Of a stretch of DNA of 5,072 nt, positions 1-5,072 are shown piece after piece. How positions within the stretch are numbered: position 1 is the first letter of the stretch; every line of letters begins with the position of its first letter. The stretch comes from Bacteroidota bacterium (GTDB lineage Bacteria; Bacteroidota; Ignavibacteria; Ignavibacteriales; Melioribacteraceae). A program made the position numbers and the translations under genes. The stretch is taken from NCBI GenBank assembly GCA_021814855.1, contig JAKAHQ010000172.1, forward strand, positions 1-5,072, in the 5' to 3' direction. The notes under the pieces are model-generated. The model was not told the DNA's origin, made no database searches, and saw nothing but the letters and a program-made list of their open reading frames with translations.

Positions 1-926
1 TTCGGGGTAGAAATGAAACCGTCAGGACTTCGGTCGGTTTAGGGTACGATCCGTTTTACTCAATCGCTTACGAAAACCCTGCATTAAGTTATACGCATGA
101 TATCGGTATAAAATTCTTCTTTTCATATTTGCACCCAACAAATAAAAGCCAGGCGGCTAAATCATTAGCCGGCTACGATTATCAAAGCAAAGTTTTTTCT
201 CAAGCAATCTCGCTTAGCAAGCGATTAGATCAATACAATCTGTTAAGTGGATTGCTGGGTTTTGACTATATCGAAGCGCCGTTTGCAGTTACGGGTATTA
301 CTGCATCCGGACAAAAAATAGACCGCGAGCTGATCCTAGGTTTGAATTACACGCACGACTCCCGCGATCTAAAACAATTTTCCCGTGACGGACTCTATAC
401 CTTTCTGCAATTTCAGCATAAAGGTTTTGGAATAGATAACATTTCTTACAGCAAATTCGATTTTGATTATAGAGAGTACAGAACTTTAATAGGTCATTTG
501 GCGGCTAAGTGGCGTTTAAATTGGAGTACTTTATTTGGCGGGGTAATTCCGTATTACGATTATTCCTATTTAGGATATTTCGAAAAAGTGCGAGGGCATT
601 CGGGCGATATCCGGGAAGGAAAGAGTTATTTGTTGACCTCTTTGGAATTTAGCTATCCGTTACTAACCGAATGGAATATAAATTTCAAACTTCCGTTACT
701 GCCTAAAAGTTTAACAACTTACCGAATCGATATTTATGTTACGACTTTTTACGATGCCGGCGAAACATACAGCAGCAACAATCAAATAGCATTGCCAAAT
801 TTCTATTCCGGTTACGGTTTGGGATTAACGTTTTTAATATTACCTTACAATGCCGTAAGAATAGAGTATGCTAGAAACGAATTAGGCAAAGGAGAATTTT
901 TAGTTGGCCTCGGATTTTCTTTCTAA
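1..926 (+). CDS. Omp85/BamA-like outer-membrane protein, C-terminal barrel domain (5' partial)
   Basis: The reading frame is open from the left edge (first full codon at base 3) to TAA at 924-926, giving 307 visible residues, so the true start and any POTRA domains lie upstream. The visible part looks like a nearly complete Omp85 (bacterial surface antigen D15) beta-barrel. It begins with the typical first-strand pattern GRNETVRTSVGLGYDP, has a T-D-RD motif (THDSRD, about residues 117-122), carries the L6-loop signature VRGH at about residues 196-199 (bases 588-599), and ends in an aromatic C-terminal strand, GLGFSF, as outer-membrane barrels do for Bam recognition. Alternating aromatic and polar strands run throughout. 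Omp85 proteins insert or translocate proteins, or sometimes lipids, at the outer membrane. Without the N-terminus I cannot say whether this is BamA itself, a TamA-like protein or another paralogue. The 3' end overlaps rsmE by 22-23 nt, which suggests co-transcription. Confidence 0.85.
   Translation, partial: RGRNETVRTSVGLGYDPFYSIAYENPALSYTHDIGIKFFFSYLHPTNKSQAAKSLAGYDYQSKVFSQAISLSKRLDQYNLLSGLLGFDYIEAPFAVTGITASGQKIDRELILGLNYTHDSRDLKQFSRDGLYTFLQFQHKGFGIDNISYSKFDFDYREYRTLIGHLAAKWRLNWSTLFGGVIPYYDYSYLGYFEKVRGHSGDIREGKSYLLTSLEFSYPLLTEWNINFKLPLLPKSLTTYRIDIYVTTFYDAGETYSSNNQIALPNFYSGYGLGLTFLILPYNAVRIEYARNELGKGEFLVGLGFSF
891..894 (+). promoter_or_regulatory. Ribosome binding site deciding the rsmE TTG start
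   Basis: GGAG within AAAGGAGA lies inside the end of the barrel gene, 9 nt before the TTG at 904. No ATG or GTG start exists in the rsmE frame between here and the conserved LYYC segment. The site therefore supports TTG as the start codon. Confidence 0.6.
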
Positions 927-1647
927 CGTAGAATTATATTATTGTGCTTATCCGGTCGTTGATAAAAATATCACGATTGATGGAGAGGAACATCATCATA
1001 TTGTTGATGTGATGAGGCATAAAACCGGGGATCGAATTTATGTAACGAATGGTCAAGGGATAATATTTACTGCAATAGTAGAGGAGGTAGCTAAGAAATA
1101 CCTGCAGGCATCTATAGTTGAGAGCAAACCATATAGACATGAATTTTCCAAGATTACTTTTTGTATACCAAGATTGAAAAACTCCGAGAGATTAGAGTTC
1201 GCCCTCGAAAAGTGCGTTGAACTCGGGATAACAAATTTTATAGTCTTTGAATCGGCGCGATCGATTGCCAGGGGAGAAAAGACAGACCGCTGGCAAAAGA
1301 TTTTGCTATCGGCAATGAAACAGTCTCTGCGCGCATGGCTTCCTAAAATCAGTTATATTAAACACTATAACGAACTATTGAGAATTCCGGGTAAAAAAAT
1401 TGTGTTTGATCAATTTGCTGCCCGAACATTTCATAATTATTTATCTACTGACAACGAGCTAATGACATCTGACAACTACTTTATCTTTGGCCCAGAAGGA
1501 GGATTGACAGAAGATGAATTAGAGGAGCAAAGAGCGGAATGTACAGGGCAAAGTGAAATTATAAAAGTCAAATTGACGGAGAACCGTTTACGTTCCGAAA
1601 CCGCCATTGTTGCTACTGCTACTTTACTTTCGCTTAATCTACAATAG
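904..1647 (+). CDS. rsmE: 16S rRNA (uracil(1498)-N(3))-methyltransferase RsmE
   Basis: The 247-residue product matches the usual 240-250 aa of RsmE, a SPOUT-fold enzyme that uses S-adenosylmethionine to methylate N3 of U1498 in 16S rRNA of the small subunit. An N-terminal PUA-like RNA-binding domain (about residues 10-75) includes LYYC and the family pattern DGEEHHHIVDVMRHKTGD (26-43). Next come the family's Q-S-R-LP-I segment (KQSLRAWLPKI, 139-149), the SAM-binding loop GPEGG (196-200), and the knot motif LTENRLRSETA (224-234), all in the expected order. TTG at 904 is the only standard start upstream of the conserved N-terminus and has a GGAG site 9 nt before it. It lies inside the preceding barrel gene, so translation may be coupled to that gene. 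I see no clear terminator after its TAG. Confidence 0.95.
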   Translation: MASDFLSNVELYYCAYPVVDKNITIDGEEHHHIVDVMRHKTGDRIYVTNGQGIIFTAIVEEVAKKYLQASIVESKPYRHEFSKITFCIPRLKNSERLEFALEKCVELGITNFIVFESARSIARGEKTDRWQKILLSAMKQSLRAWLPKISYIKHYNELLRIPGKKIVFDQFAARTFHNYLSTDNELMTSDNYFIFGPEGGLTEDELEEQRAECTGQSEIIKVKLTENRLRSETAIVATATLLSLNLQ

Positions 1648-1809
1648 TTTTGTACCGATTCTCTATCGCATAATTAACAAAAGTCATTATTATGAATTCT
1701 TCAAATCGGCCGTTCTAATTAATCAAATAACTGCTTTTTTGCCCTAATCTTTAATTTTGTTGTATTAACATGATTTTAGCTCTAATTCGAAAAACCGTGA
1801 AAACAGCTT

Positions 1810-1835
1810 AAAAACCTACTTCGGAGGTGGGTAGG
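1810..1835 (-). terminator. Possible rho-independent terminator for minus-strand transcripts
   Basis: Read on the minus strand, CCTAC (1835-1831) can pair with GTAGG (1819-1815), followed at once by TTTTT (1814-1810). A competing, more compact fold pairs ACCT (1828-1825) with AGGT (1817-1814), plus an inner C-G pair closing a CGAA loop with one bulged U. Both stems are short. It lies about 360 nt past the phosphorylase stop, beyond the repeat array, so it would end the nucleoside operon only if transcription reads through the array. On the plus strand the same bases give a C(TTCG)G tetraloop but no T tract. Confidence 0.35.
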
Positions 1836-1845
1836 GGTATCTTAG

Positions 1846-2139
1846 AACAGAACGCAGCTAGGTAAAAGCTGAATGCGGCTGGTTCAAAACAGAACGCGGC
1901 TAGGTAAAAGCTGAATGCGGCTGGTTCAAAACAGAACGCGGCTAGGTAAAAGCTGGGCGCAGCTAGATCAAAGCTGAGTGAGGCTAGGTAAAGACAGAAC
2001 GTTTGAAGCTCCAAACAGAAATTGTTTATGTTCCGACAAAAACCGTTTAGTAAAAAATAGAAAATGTTTCTGCCGGAATAAAAGCCCTTAGGTTTGGACA
2101 TAAATGCATTCATTCTAAAATAAAGTGCTTATCTAGAAT
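1846..2139. repeat. Tandem array of fourteen phased 21-bp units
   Basis: Fourteen contiguous 21-bp units fill 294 bp with no insertions or deletions. Units start at 1846, 1867, 1888, 1909, 1930, 1951, 1972 and so on every 21 bp. Units 1, 3 and 5 (type A, beginning AACAGAACGC, ending CTAGGTAAA) are identical except for one base in unit 1. Units 2 and 4 (type B, beginning AGCTGAATGC, ending CTGGTTCAA) are identical. This gives a 42-bp super-repeat. Units 6 and 7 are mixed or mutated forms. Units 8-14 are strongly diverged, but most keep an A-rich start such as AACAGAA, AATAGAA or AATAAA in the same phase. Inverted repeats C(A/G)GCT, seven bases, AGCTG occur at 1855-1871, 1897-1913, 1939-1955 and 1960-1976. 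There are no unique spacers, so it is not a CRISPR. The function is unknown. Confidence 0.9.
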
Positions 2140-2196
2140 AAATTTATGAAGCATCCAGCGGGAATAATAAGAATTAGAAAAAGGAGCCTGAGATTT

Positions 2197-3021
2197 TTAT
2201 AATAACTCGATAGTTTTCTTTACGAGCCGTTCAAAATCTACTTTGACACGCTCGGCAGTTTCCATTACTTCCCGGTGAGATAATTTTTGAGGGGAAAGAC
2301 CGGCCGCAAAATTTGTAATGCACGAAATCGAACCGACCTTTATTCGTGCCGACGCTGCATAAACTGCTTCATGAACCGTGGACATACCGACGGCATCTCC
2401 GCCAAACTTGCGAATCATTTTAATCTCGGCGGGTGTTTCGTAACTAGGCCCTTTTGTAAACCAGTATGTTCCTTCTTTTAAATTTATTTTTTCTTCGATT
2501 GCCGCCGATCTTATCGCCTTATTCAATGAGGAAGAAGGGAAATCAAGAAAACTGTTTTTCTGATCGAGCGAACAGATGCCAAGCACAGTTGCTATTTCTT
2601 TTTTGATATTCATCCCGTTCATTGAAGAAACGAGCATAAGATCGCCGGGATTTAAATTTGCGGATACACCACCGGCTGCATTTGTTAGTATAATTTGTTT
2701 GCAATTCAATTTTATAGCCAGGTGAACCGGAAGTATGCATTGTGAAAGAGAATAACCTTCATAAAAATGAATTCTGCCTTGTACAATCAGAAGTGTTTTG
2801 CCGGAGTAAGTTCCAAAATGAAAAAATCCGTTATGACCCTGAACGGTGGATTTTGGATAATCGGGAAGAGAAGCAGTAGAAATTGATTTATCTATTTTGA
2901 TCTTGCCGGCAAATTCGCCCAGACCGCTTCCTAGCACAATACAAATTTCCGGTTCGTACGGAATTTGTGAGGCAAGAGCCGCGAAAGTTTTCCTGTACTT
3001 CTCGTTGAGATTAACAATCAA
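2197..3021 (-). CDS. Purine nucleoside phosphorylase (trimeric, low-molecular-mass type)
   Basis: The 274-residue product fits the trimeric PNP/MTAP family, which cleaves purine (deoxy)nucleosides with phosphate to free base and (deoxy)ribose-1-phosphate in the cytoplasm. Visible active-site elements, with assignments by analogy to mammalian PNP, are: phosphate loop GSGLG (31-35), H63, R83 and H85 in GRIHFYEGY (82-90), TNAAGG (113-118), base-binding E195 in GPSYETPAE (191-199), M213-S214 in GMST, N237 in TNFAAG (236-240), and H249 in LSHREV. N237, where MTA phosphorylases carry Asp, favours 6-oxopurine nucleosides such as inosine and guanosine, so I prefer PNP over MtnP. The segment around 132-166 is unlike the textbook family. 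The start is TTG at 3021-3019, overlapping the transporter's TGA as TTGA, with GGAG 7 nt before it. It is the last gene of the salvage operon. The symbol could be punA or deoD by naming convention, so it is left blank. Confidence 0.93.
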   Translation of the reverse strand: MIVNLNEKYRKTFAALASQIPYEPEICIVLGSGLGEFAGKIKIDKSISTASLPDYPKSTVQGHNGFFHFGTYSGKTLLIVQGRIHFYEGYSLSQCILPVHLAIKLNCKQIILTNAAGGVSANLNPGDLMLVSSMNGMNIKKEIATVLGICSLDQKNSFLDFPSSSLNKAIRSAAIEEKINLKEGTYWFTKGPSYETPAEIKMIRKFGGDAVGMSTVHEAVYAASARIKVGSISCITNFAAGLSPQKLSHREVMETAERVKVDFERLVKKTIELL

Positions 3022-4340
3022 TATAAAACTCCGGCAATAGTTGCAGTCATCCAGGTAGCAATTGTTCCGCCGAGAACGGCCTTCAATCCGAGTTTTGCAA
3101 TATCACTTCTTCTATTTTCAGCTAGTGGACTTATACCGCCTATTTGAATTGCTATAGACGAGAAGTTTGCAAATCCGCATAATGCATAAGTAGAAATTAT
3201 GATTGACTTCTCGGAAAGCTGGTGAAGCGAAATGATATCCGACATTTTAGAGTAAGCAACGAATTCATTTAAGACAAGTTTTATTCCCATTAAACCTCCA
3301 ACATTCAGGGAATCTTTCCACGGTACACCGATTGCAAATGCTATGAATTGAAAAACCAATCCGAATAAAAGTTCAAGCGATAACGGTTTGCCGAAATTCT
3401 GCATACAGTAACTATTAAGATTTGTCCAGTTGCCTACATTAATAAGTATAAAGTTGAACAGTGCGATAAGGGCAATGAAAGCGATGAGCATTGCGGCAAC
3501 ATTTATTGCAAGCCGTGCCCCGTCGCCTGCGCCTGCCGCCGCTGCCTCAATAACATTTGAATGTGTCTTTTCAATTTTTAGCCGTACTGTTCCTTTAGTC
3601 AGAGGTTCTTCCGTTTCGGGAATCAAAATTTTTGCGATCAGCATTGTTGCCGGAGCCGACATTATACTTGCCGTGATAAGATGACGGGCAAATAAAAGTT
3701 GAGAGGCGTCCAGCCCAAACCCTTGAGACTTTGAGTATGCCATACCCAGCATTTGAACGTAAGCCAGCATTACTCCGCATGAAATGTGAGCCATGCCGCC
3801 GATCATTATGGTTAATAATTCGGATTGAGTCATCGACGCAATGTACGGGCGAATCACAAGCGGGGCTTCGGTTTGACCTATAAAAATATTTGCTGAGACG
3901 GATAATGATTCGGCGCCGCTAGTTCCCATCAGTCGCGCCATAACCCAGGCAATTCCCTGAACAACCCGCTGCATTATACCTAGATAATAAAACACTGACA
4001 TCAAAGAGGCAAAGAATATTATAGTAGGTAATACCTGGAAGGCAAAAAACATTCCCATACTGCCTTGAGTGCCGGGGCTTTTTGCCAATGACCCGAAAAC
4101 AAATTGCGCGCCTTCGAGCGCAAAGTTTAACAAATAAACAAACACGGAGCTTATGCTGCTGAATATATCTCGGCCAATATTTGTCTTCAAAACAAAAAGA
4201 GCGAAGAGTATCTGCATTGTAATTCCGCTGCCCACAAGTTTCCAATCGATCTTTTTTCTATTGTTGGAAAAAATTACAGCCATGGCGATTAGAATAATTA
4301 ATCCAAGTATACCTCTGAGCAGGGAAATCAGAAAATCCAT
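3018..4340 (-). CDS. nupC: Concentrative nucleoside transporter, CNT/NupC family
   Basis: The 440-residue, very hydrophobic protein belongs to the CNT family, inner-membrane symporters that use a sodium or proton gradient to import nucleosides. It has hydrophobic segments almost from residue 1 to the C-terminus, with the more polar 240-262 stretch between halves. The three substrate-site signatures are present in order: NIFIGQTEAPL (151-161; GQTE contacts the base in the Vibrio cholerae CNT structure), NEFVAYS (358-364, with E359 as the ribose-binding Glu) and CGFANFSS (388-395; F390, N392 and S395 matching F366, N368 and S371 of vcCNT). N151 matches a sodium ligand of vcCNT, which suggests but does not prove Na+ coupling. 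Length is slightly above the roughly 400-420 aa of bacterial members. The ATG at 4340 has GAGG 5 nt upstream and lies 12 nt after the tdk stop. Its TGA overlaps the phosphorylase TTG. Specificity (purine versus pyrimidine) cannot be read from these motifs. Confidence 0.93.
   Translation of the reverse strand: MDFLISLLRGILGLIILIAMAVIFSNNRKKIDWKLVGSGITMQILFALFVLKTNIGRDIFSSISSVFVYLLNFALEGAQFVFGSLAKSPGTQGSMGMFFAFQVLPTIIFFASLMSVFYYLGIMQRVVQGIAWVMARLMGTSGAESLSVSANIFIGQTEAPLVIRPYIASMTQSELLTIMIGGMAHISCGVMLAYVQMLGMAYSKSQGFGLDASQLLFARHLITASIMSAPATMLIAKILIPETEEPLTKGTVRLKIEKTHSNVIEAAAAGAGDGARLAINVAAMLIAFIALIALFNFILINVGNWTNLNSYCMQNFGKPLSLELLFGLVFQFIAFAIGVPWKDSLNVGGLMGIKLVLNEFVAYSKMSDIISLHQLSEKSIIISTYALCGFANFSSIAIQIGGISPLAENRRSDIAKLGLKAVLGGTIATWMTATIAGVLY
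3029..3032 (-). promoter_or_regulatory. Ribosome binding site deciding the phosphorylase TTG start
   Basis: On the minus strand GGAG (3032-3029) lies in the last codons of the transporter gene, 7 nt before the TTG at 3021. No ATG or GTG is close by in frame, so this site and the 4-nt stop/start overlap support TTG initiation by translational coupling. Confidence 0.6.
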
Positions 4341-4345
4341 TGGAA

Positions 4346-4349
4346 CCTC
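4346..4349 (-). promoter_or_regulatory. Ribosome binding site of the nucleoside transporter
   Basis: On the minus strand GTGAGG contains GAGG at 4349-4346, 5 nt before the ATG at 4340. It fills most of the 12-nt gap after the thymidine kinase stop, which leaves no room for a separate promoter here. Confidence 0.55.
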
Positions 4350-4352
4350 ACT

Positions 4353-4925
4353 TTATTCCGGTATGTAGTGACATTTTCTGCAGCGCGCTTCGTAACTATC
4401 CGAGGCTCCAACAAGAACACGTTCTGTTGAAATAATTTTTCTTTGAGTTTTGTCGGCGGGATTTCCACAGACTACGCAGATAGCTAAAGTTTTGGTTATA
4501 TATTCTGCTACAGCTAACAGCTGCGGCATTGGCTCAAAAGGAATTCCGCGATAGTCTTGATCAAGCCCGGCAACAATAACGCGTCTGCCTTCACCCGCAA
4601 GCTTATTGCAAATCTCAACAAGTTCCGGTCCGAAGAATTGCGCCTCGTCAATTCCGATTACCTGGGCATCGTCTATCTTTTCCAAAATTTCGCTTGCATC
4701 GGAAATTAAGATTGAGGGGAGCGACTGTTCGCTGTGTGAAACGATATCGCTCGTTGAGTACCTGTTATCAATCAACGGCTTAAAAATTCTAACTTCCTGT
4801 CTTGCTATCTTGGCTCTCCGGAGCCTTCTGATTAATTCTTCTGTTTTGCCGCTGAACATGCAGCCGGCAATTACTTCAATCCATCCGGTATTTCTTGGCA
4901 TCGAGTGTGGTGTGAAGTCGGTCAT
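4353..4925 (-). CDS. tdk: Thymidine kinase (type II, zinc-containing)
   Basis: The 190-residue protein is a type II thymidine kinase, which phosphorylates thymidine (and deoxyuridine) with ATP to give dTMP in pyrimidine salvage. It shows the Walker A loop GCMFSGKT (21-28), the Walker B/catalytic segment IDEAQFF (92-98) with general base E94, DQDYRG (122-127), four zinc-site cysteines in two CxxC pairs (C150/C153 and C182/C185), and the lasso-loop and substrate region [17 protein letters not shown] (166-182). All key residues are present and the length matches the family. The N-terminal [10 protein letters not shown] resembles Bacteroidota-type enzymes. ATG at 4925 lies one base after the cdd stop (TAATATG). 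The only nearby Shine-Dalgarno-like GGAG (4947-4944) is 18 nt away, so initiation probably relies on coupling to cdd. An internal ATG at residue 9 would keep the whole domain but has no better binding site. Confidence 0.96.
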   Translation of the reverse strand: MTDFTPHSMPRNTGWIEVIAGCMFSGKTEELIRRLRRAKIARQEVRIFKPLIDNRYSTSDIVSHSEQSLPSILISDASEILEKIDDAQVIGIDEAQFFGPELVEICNKLAGEGRRVIVAGLDQDYRGIPFEPMPQLLAVAEYITKTLAICVVCGNPADKTQRKIISTERVLVGASDSYEARCRKCHYIPE

Positions 4926-4926
4926 A

Positions 4927-5072
4927 TTATTTTAGAAATTCTTCTCCAAACGAGAAGGGGATTAATTCACCGAGGGTGAATTTTTTCAATTCGTCTTTTT
5001 GATTAATCATTATCACTTCAAGATTTTTTCCGCAGAGATCCAAAAGAACCTGTCGGCAGGATCCGCACGGAG
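4927..5072 (-). CDS. cdd: Cytidine deaminase, C-terminal part (cut by window edge)
   Basis: On the minus strand a frame enters from the right edge and runs 47 residues to TAA at 4929-4927. It opens with [14 protein letters not shown], the second zinc-binding motif (PCxxCRQ) of the homotetrameric cytidine deaminases. Its two cysteines would be zinc ligands together with a Cys or His in the first, off-window motif next to the catalytic Glu. The tail, with [16 protein letters not shown], matches the family's common LLP-F ending. The enzyme converts cytidine and deoxycytidine to uridine and deoxyuridine, feeding the adjacent thymidine kinase. Its stop lies one base before tdk. Other PCxxC deaminases exist, but the CRQ sequence, C-terminal length and neighbours favour Cdd. 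The first zinc motif, the start and the operon promoter are outside the window. Confidence 0.88.
   Translation of the reverse strand, partial: PCGSCRQVLLDLCGKNLEVIMINQKDELKKFTLGELIPFSFGEEFLK

Larger units (their letters stand above)
1648..2196. other. Convergent intergenic region without a credible gene
   Basis: This 549-bp gap lies between the 3' ends of rsmE (+) and the phosphorylase (-). Bases 1648-1809 are AT-rich with no structure I can support. Bases 1810-1835 hold a possible minus-strand terminator hairpin. Bases 1846-2139 are a 21-bp tandem array. Bases 2140-2182 resemble further decayed repeat material, with A/T-rich sequence around the imperfect palindrome ATCCAGCGGGAAT, but the 21-bp match is no longer clear. 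The one long frame here (minus strand, 2113 to 1808) is a by-product of the repeat and is not called as a gene. Confidence 0.75.

Noticed and set aside
129..131. TTG at 129 as a start for the barrel gene
   Set aside because: The same frame is open upstream to the window edge and already encodes conserved first-strand Omp85 sequence, so this TTG is an internal Leu codon.
934..1140. Minus-strand frame antisense to rsmE
   Set aside because: It lies fully under the conserved PUA-like domain of rsmE and has no recognisable content.
1656..1668. Hairpin CGAT/ATCG just after the rsmE stop as a terminator
   Set aside because: The stem is only 4 bp and no T tract follows it.
1808..2113. 101-codon protein gene on the minus strand
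   Set aside because: It is generated by a repeat whose length is a multiple of three, has no ribosome binding site, and gives a low-complexity Phe/Ala/Cys peptide. It is kept only as a finding.
1846..2139. CRISPR array
   Set aside because: The units are directly adjacent with no unique spacers, 21 bp is too short for repeat plus spacer, and no cas genes are nearby.
2140..2182. Two further 21-bp units extending the array
   Set aside because: The stretch is A/T-rich with an imperfect palindrome like some repeat units, but the match in 21-bp phase is too weak to count as units.
3430..3684. Plus-strand frame antisense to the nucleoside transporter
   Set aside because: It is the complement of Ala/Gly/Ile-rich membrane-segment codons in a well-supported CNT gene.
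4606..4935. Plus-strand frame antisense to tdk
   Set aside because: The opposite strand encodes a complete, motif-perfect thymidine kinase; the antisense peptide resembles nothing and has no supporting start site.

Overview
The window is an ordinary bacterial chromosome segment with two gene blocks that converge on a 549-bp gap. It is AT-rich, has recognisable Shine-Dalgarno sites, and encodes an Omp85-type outer-membrane barrel, so the host is Gram-negative. The form of the thymidine kinase N-terminus, the RsmE C-terminal motif and the A/T-rich repeat-filled gap suggest the Bacteroidota/Chlorobiota/Ignavibacteria group. That placement is inference from protein style, not from a marker gene.

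Left block, + strand (1-1647): the barrel domain of an Omp85/BamA-like surface antigen, cut off at its 5' end by the window edge, is followed with a 22-23 nt overlap by rsmE, the 16S rRNA m3U1498 methyltransferase. rsmE appears to start at TTG, with its ribosome binding site inside the barrel gene.

Middle (1648-2196): there is no credible gene. It holds a possible minus-strand terminator hairpin and a striking array of fourteen contiguous 21-bp units (1846-2139) with no insertions or deletions. The array is near-perfect, with a 42-bp A/B super-period on the left, and decays to a degenerate but still phased form on the right.

Right block, - strand (5072 down to 2197): a tightly packed nucleoside-salvage operon in the order cdd (C-terminal part only), tdk, nupC-type transporter, purine nucleoside phosphorylase. 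Gaps are 1 nt, 12 nt and a 4-nt TTGA overlap. Together these genes would import nucleosides across the inner membrane (nupC), deaminate cytidine and deoxycytidine (cdd), phosphorylate thymidine and deoxyuridine (tdk), and release purine bases plus (deoxy)ribose-1-phosphate (PNP). The operon promoter lies beyond the right edge.

I found no defence system, mobile element, CRISPR or RNA gene. The most unusual elements are the phased 21-bp array and a diverged stretch in the middle of the phosphorylase.
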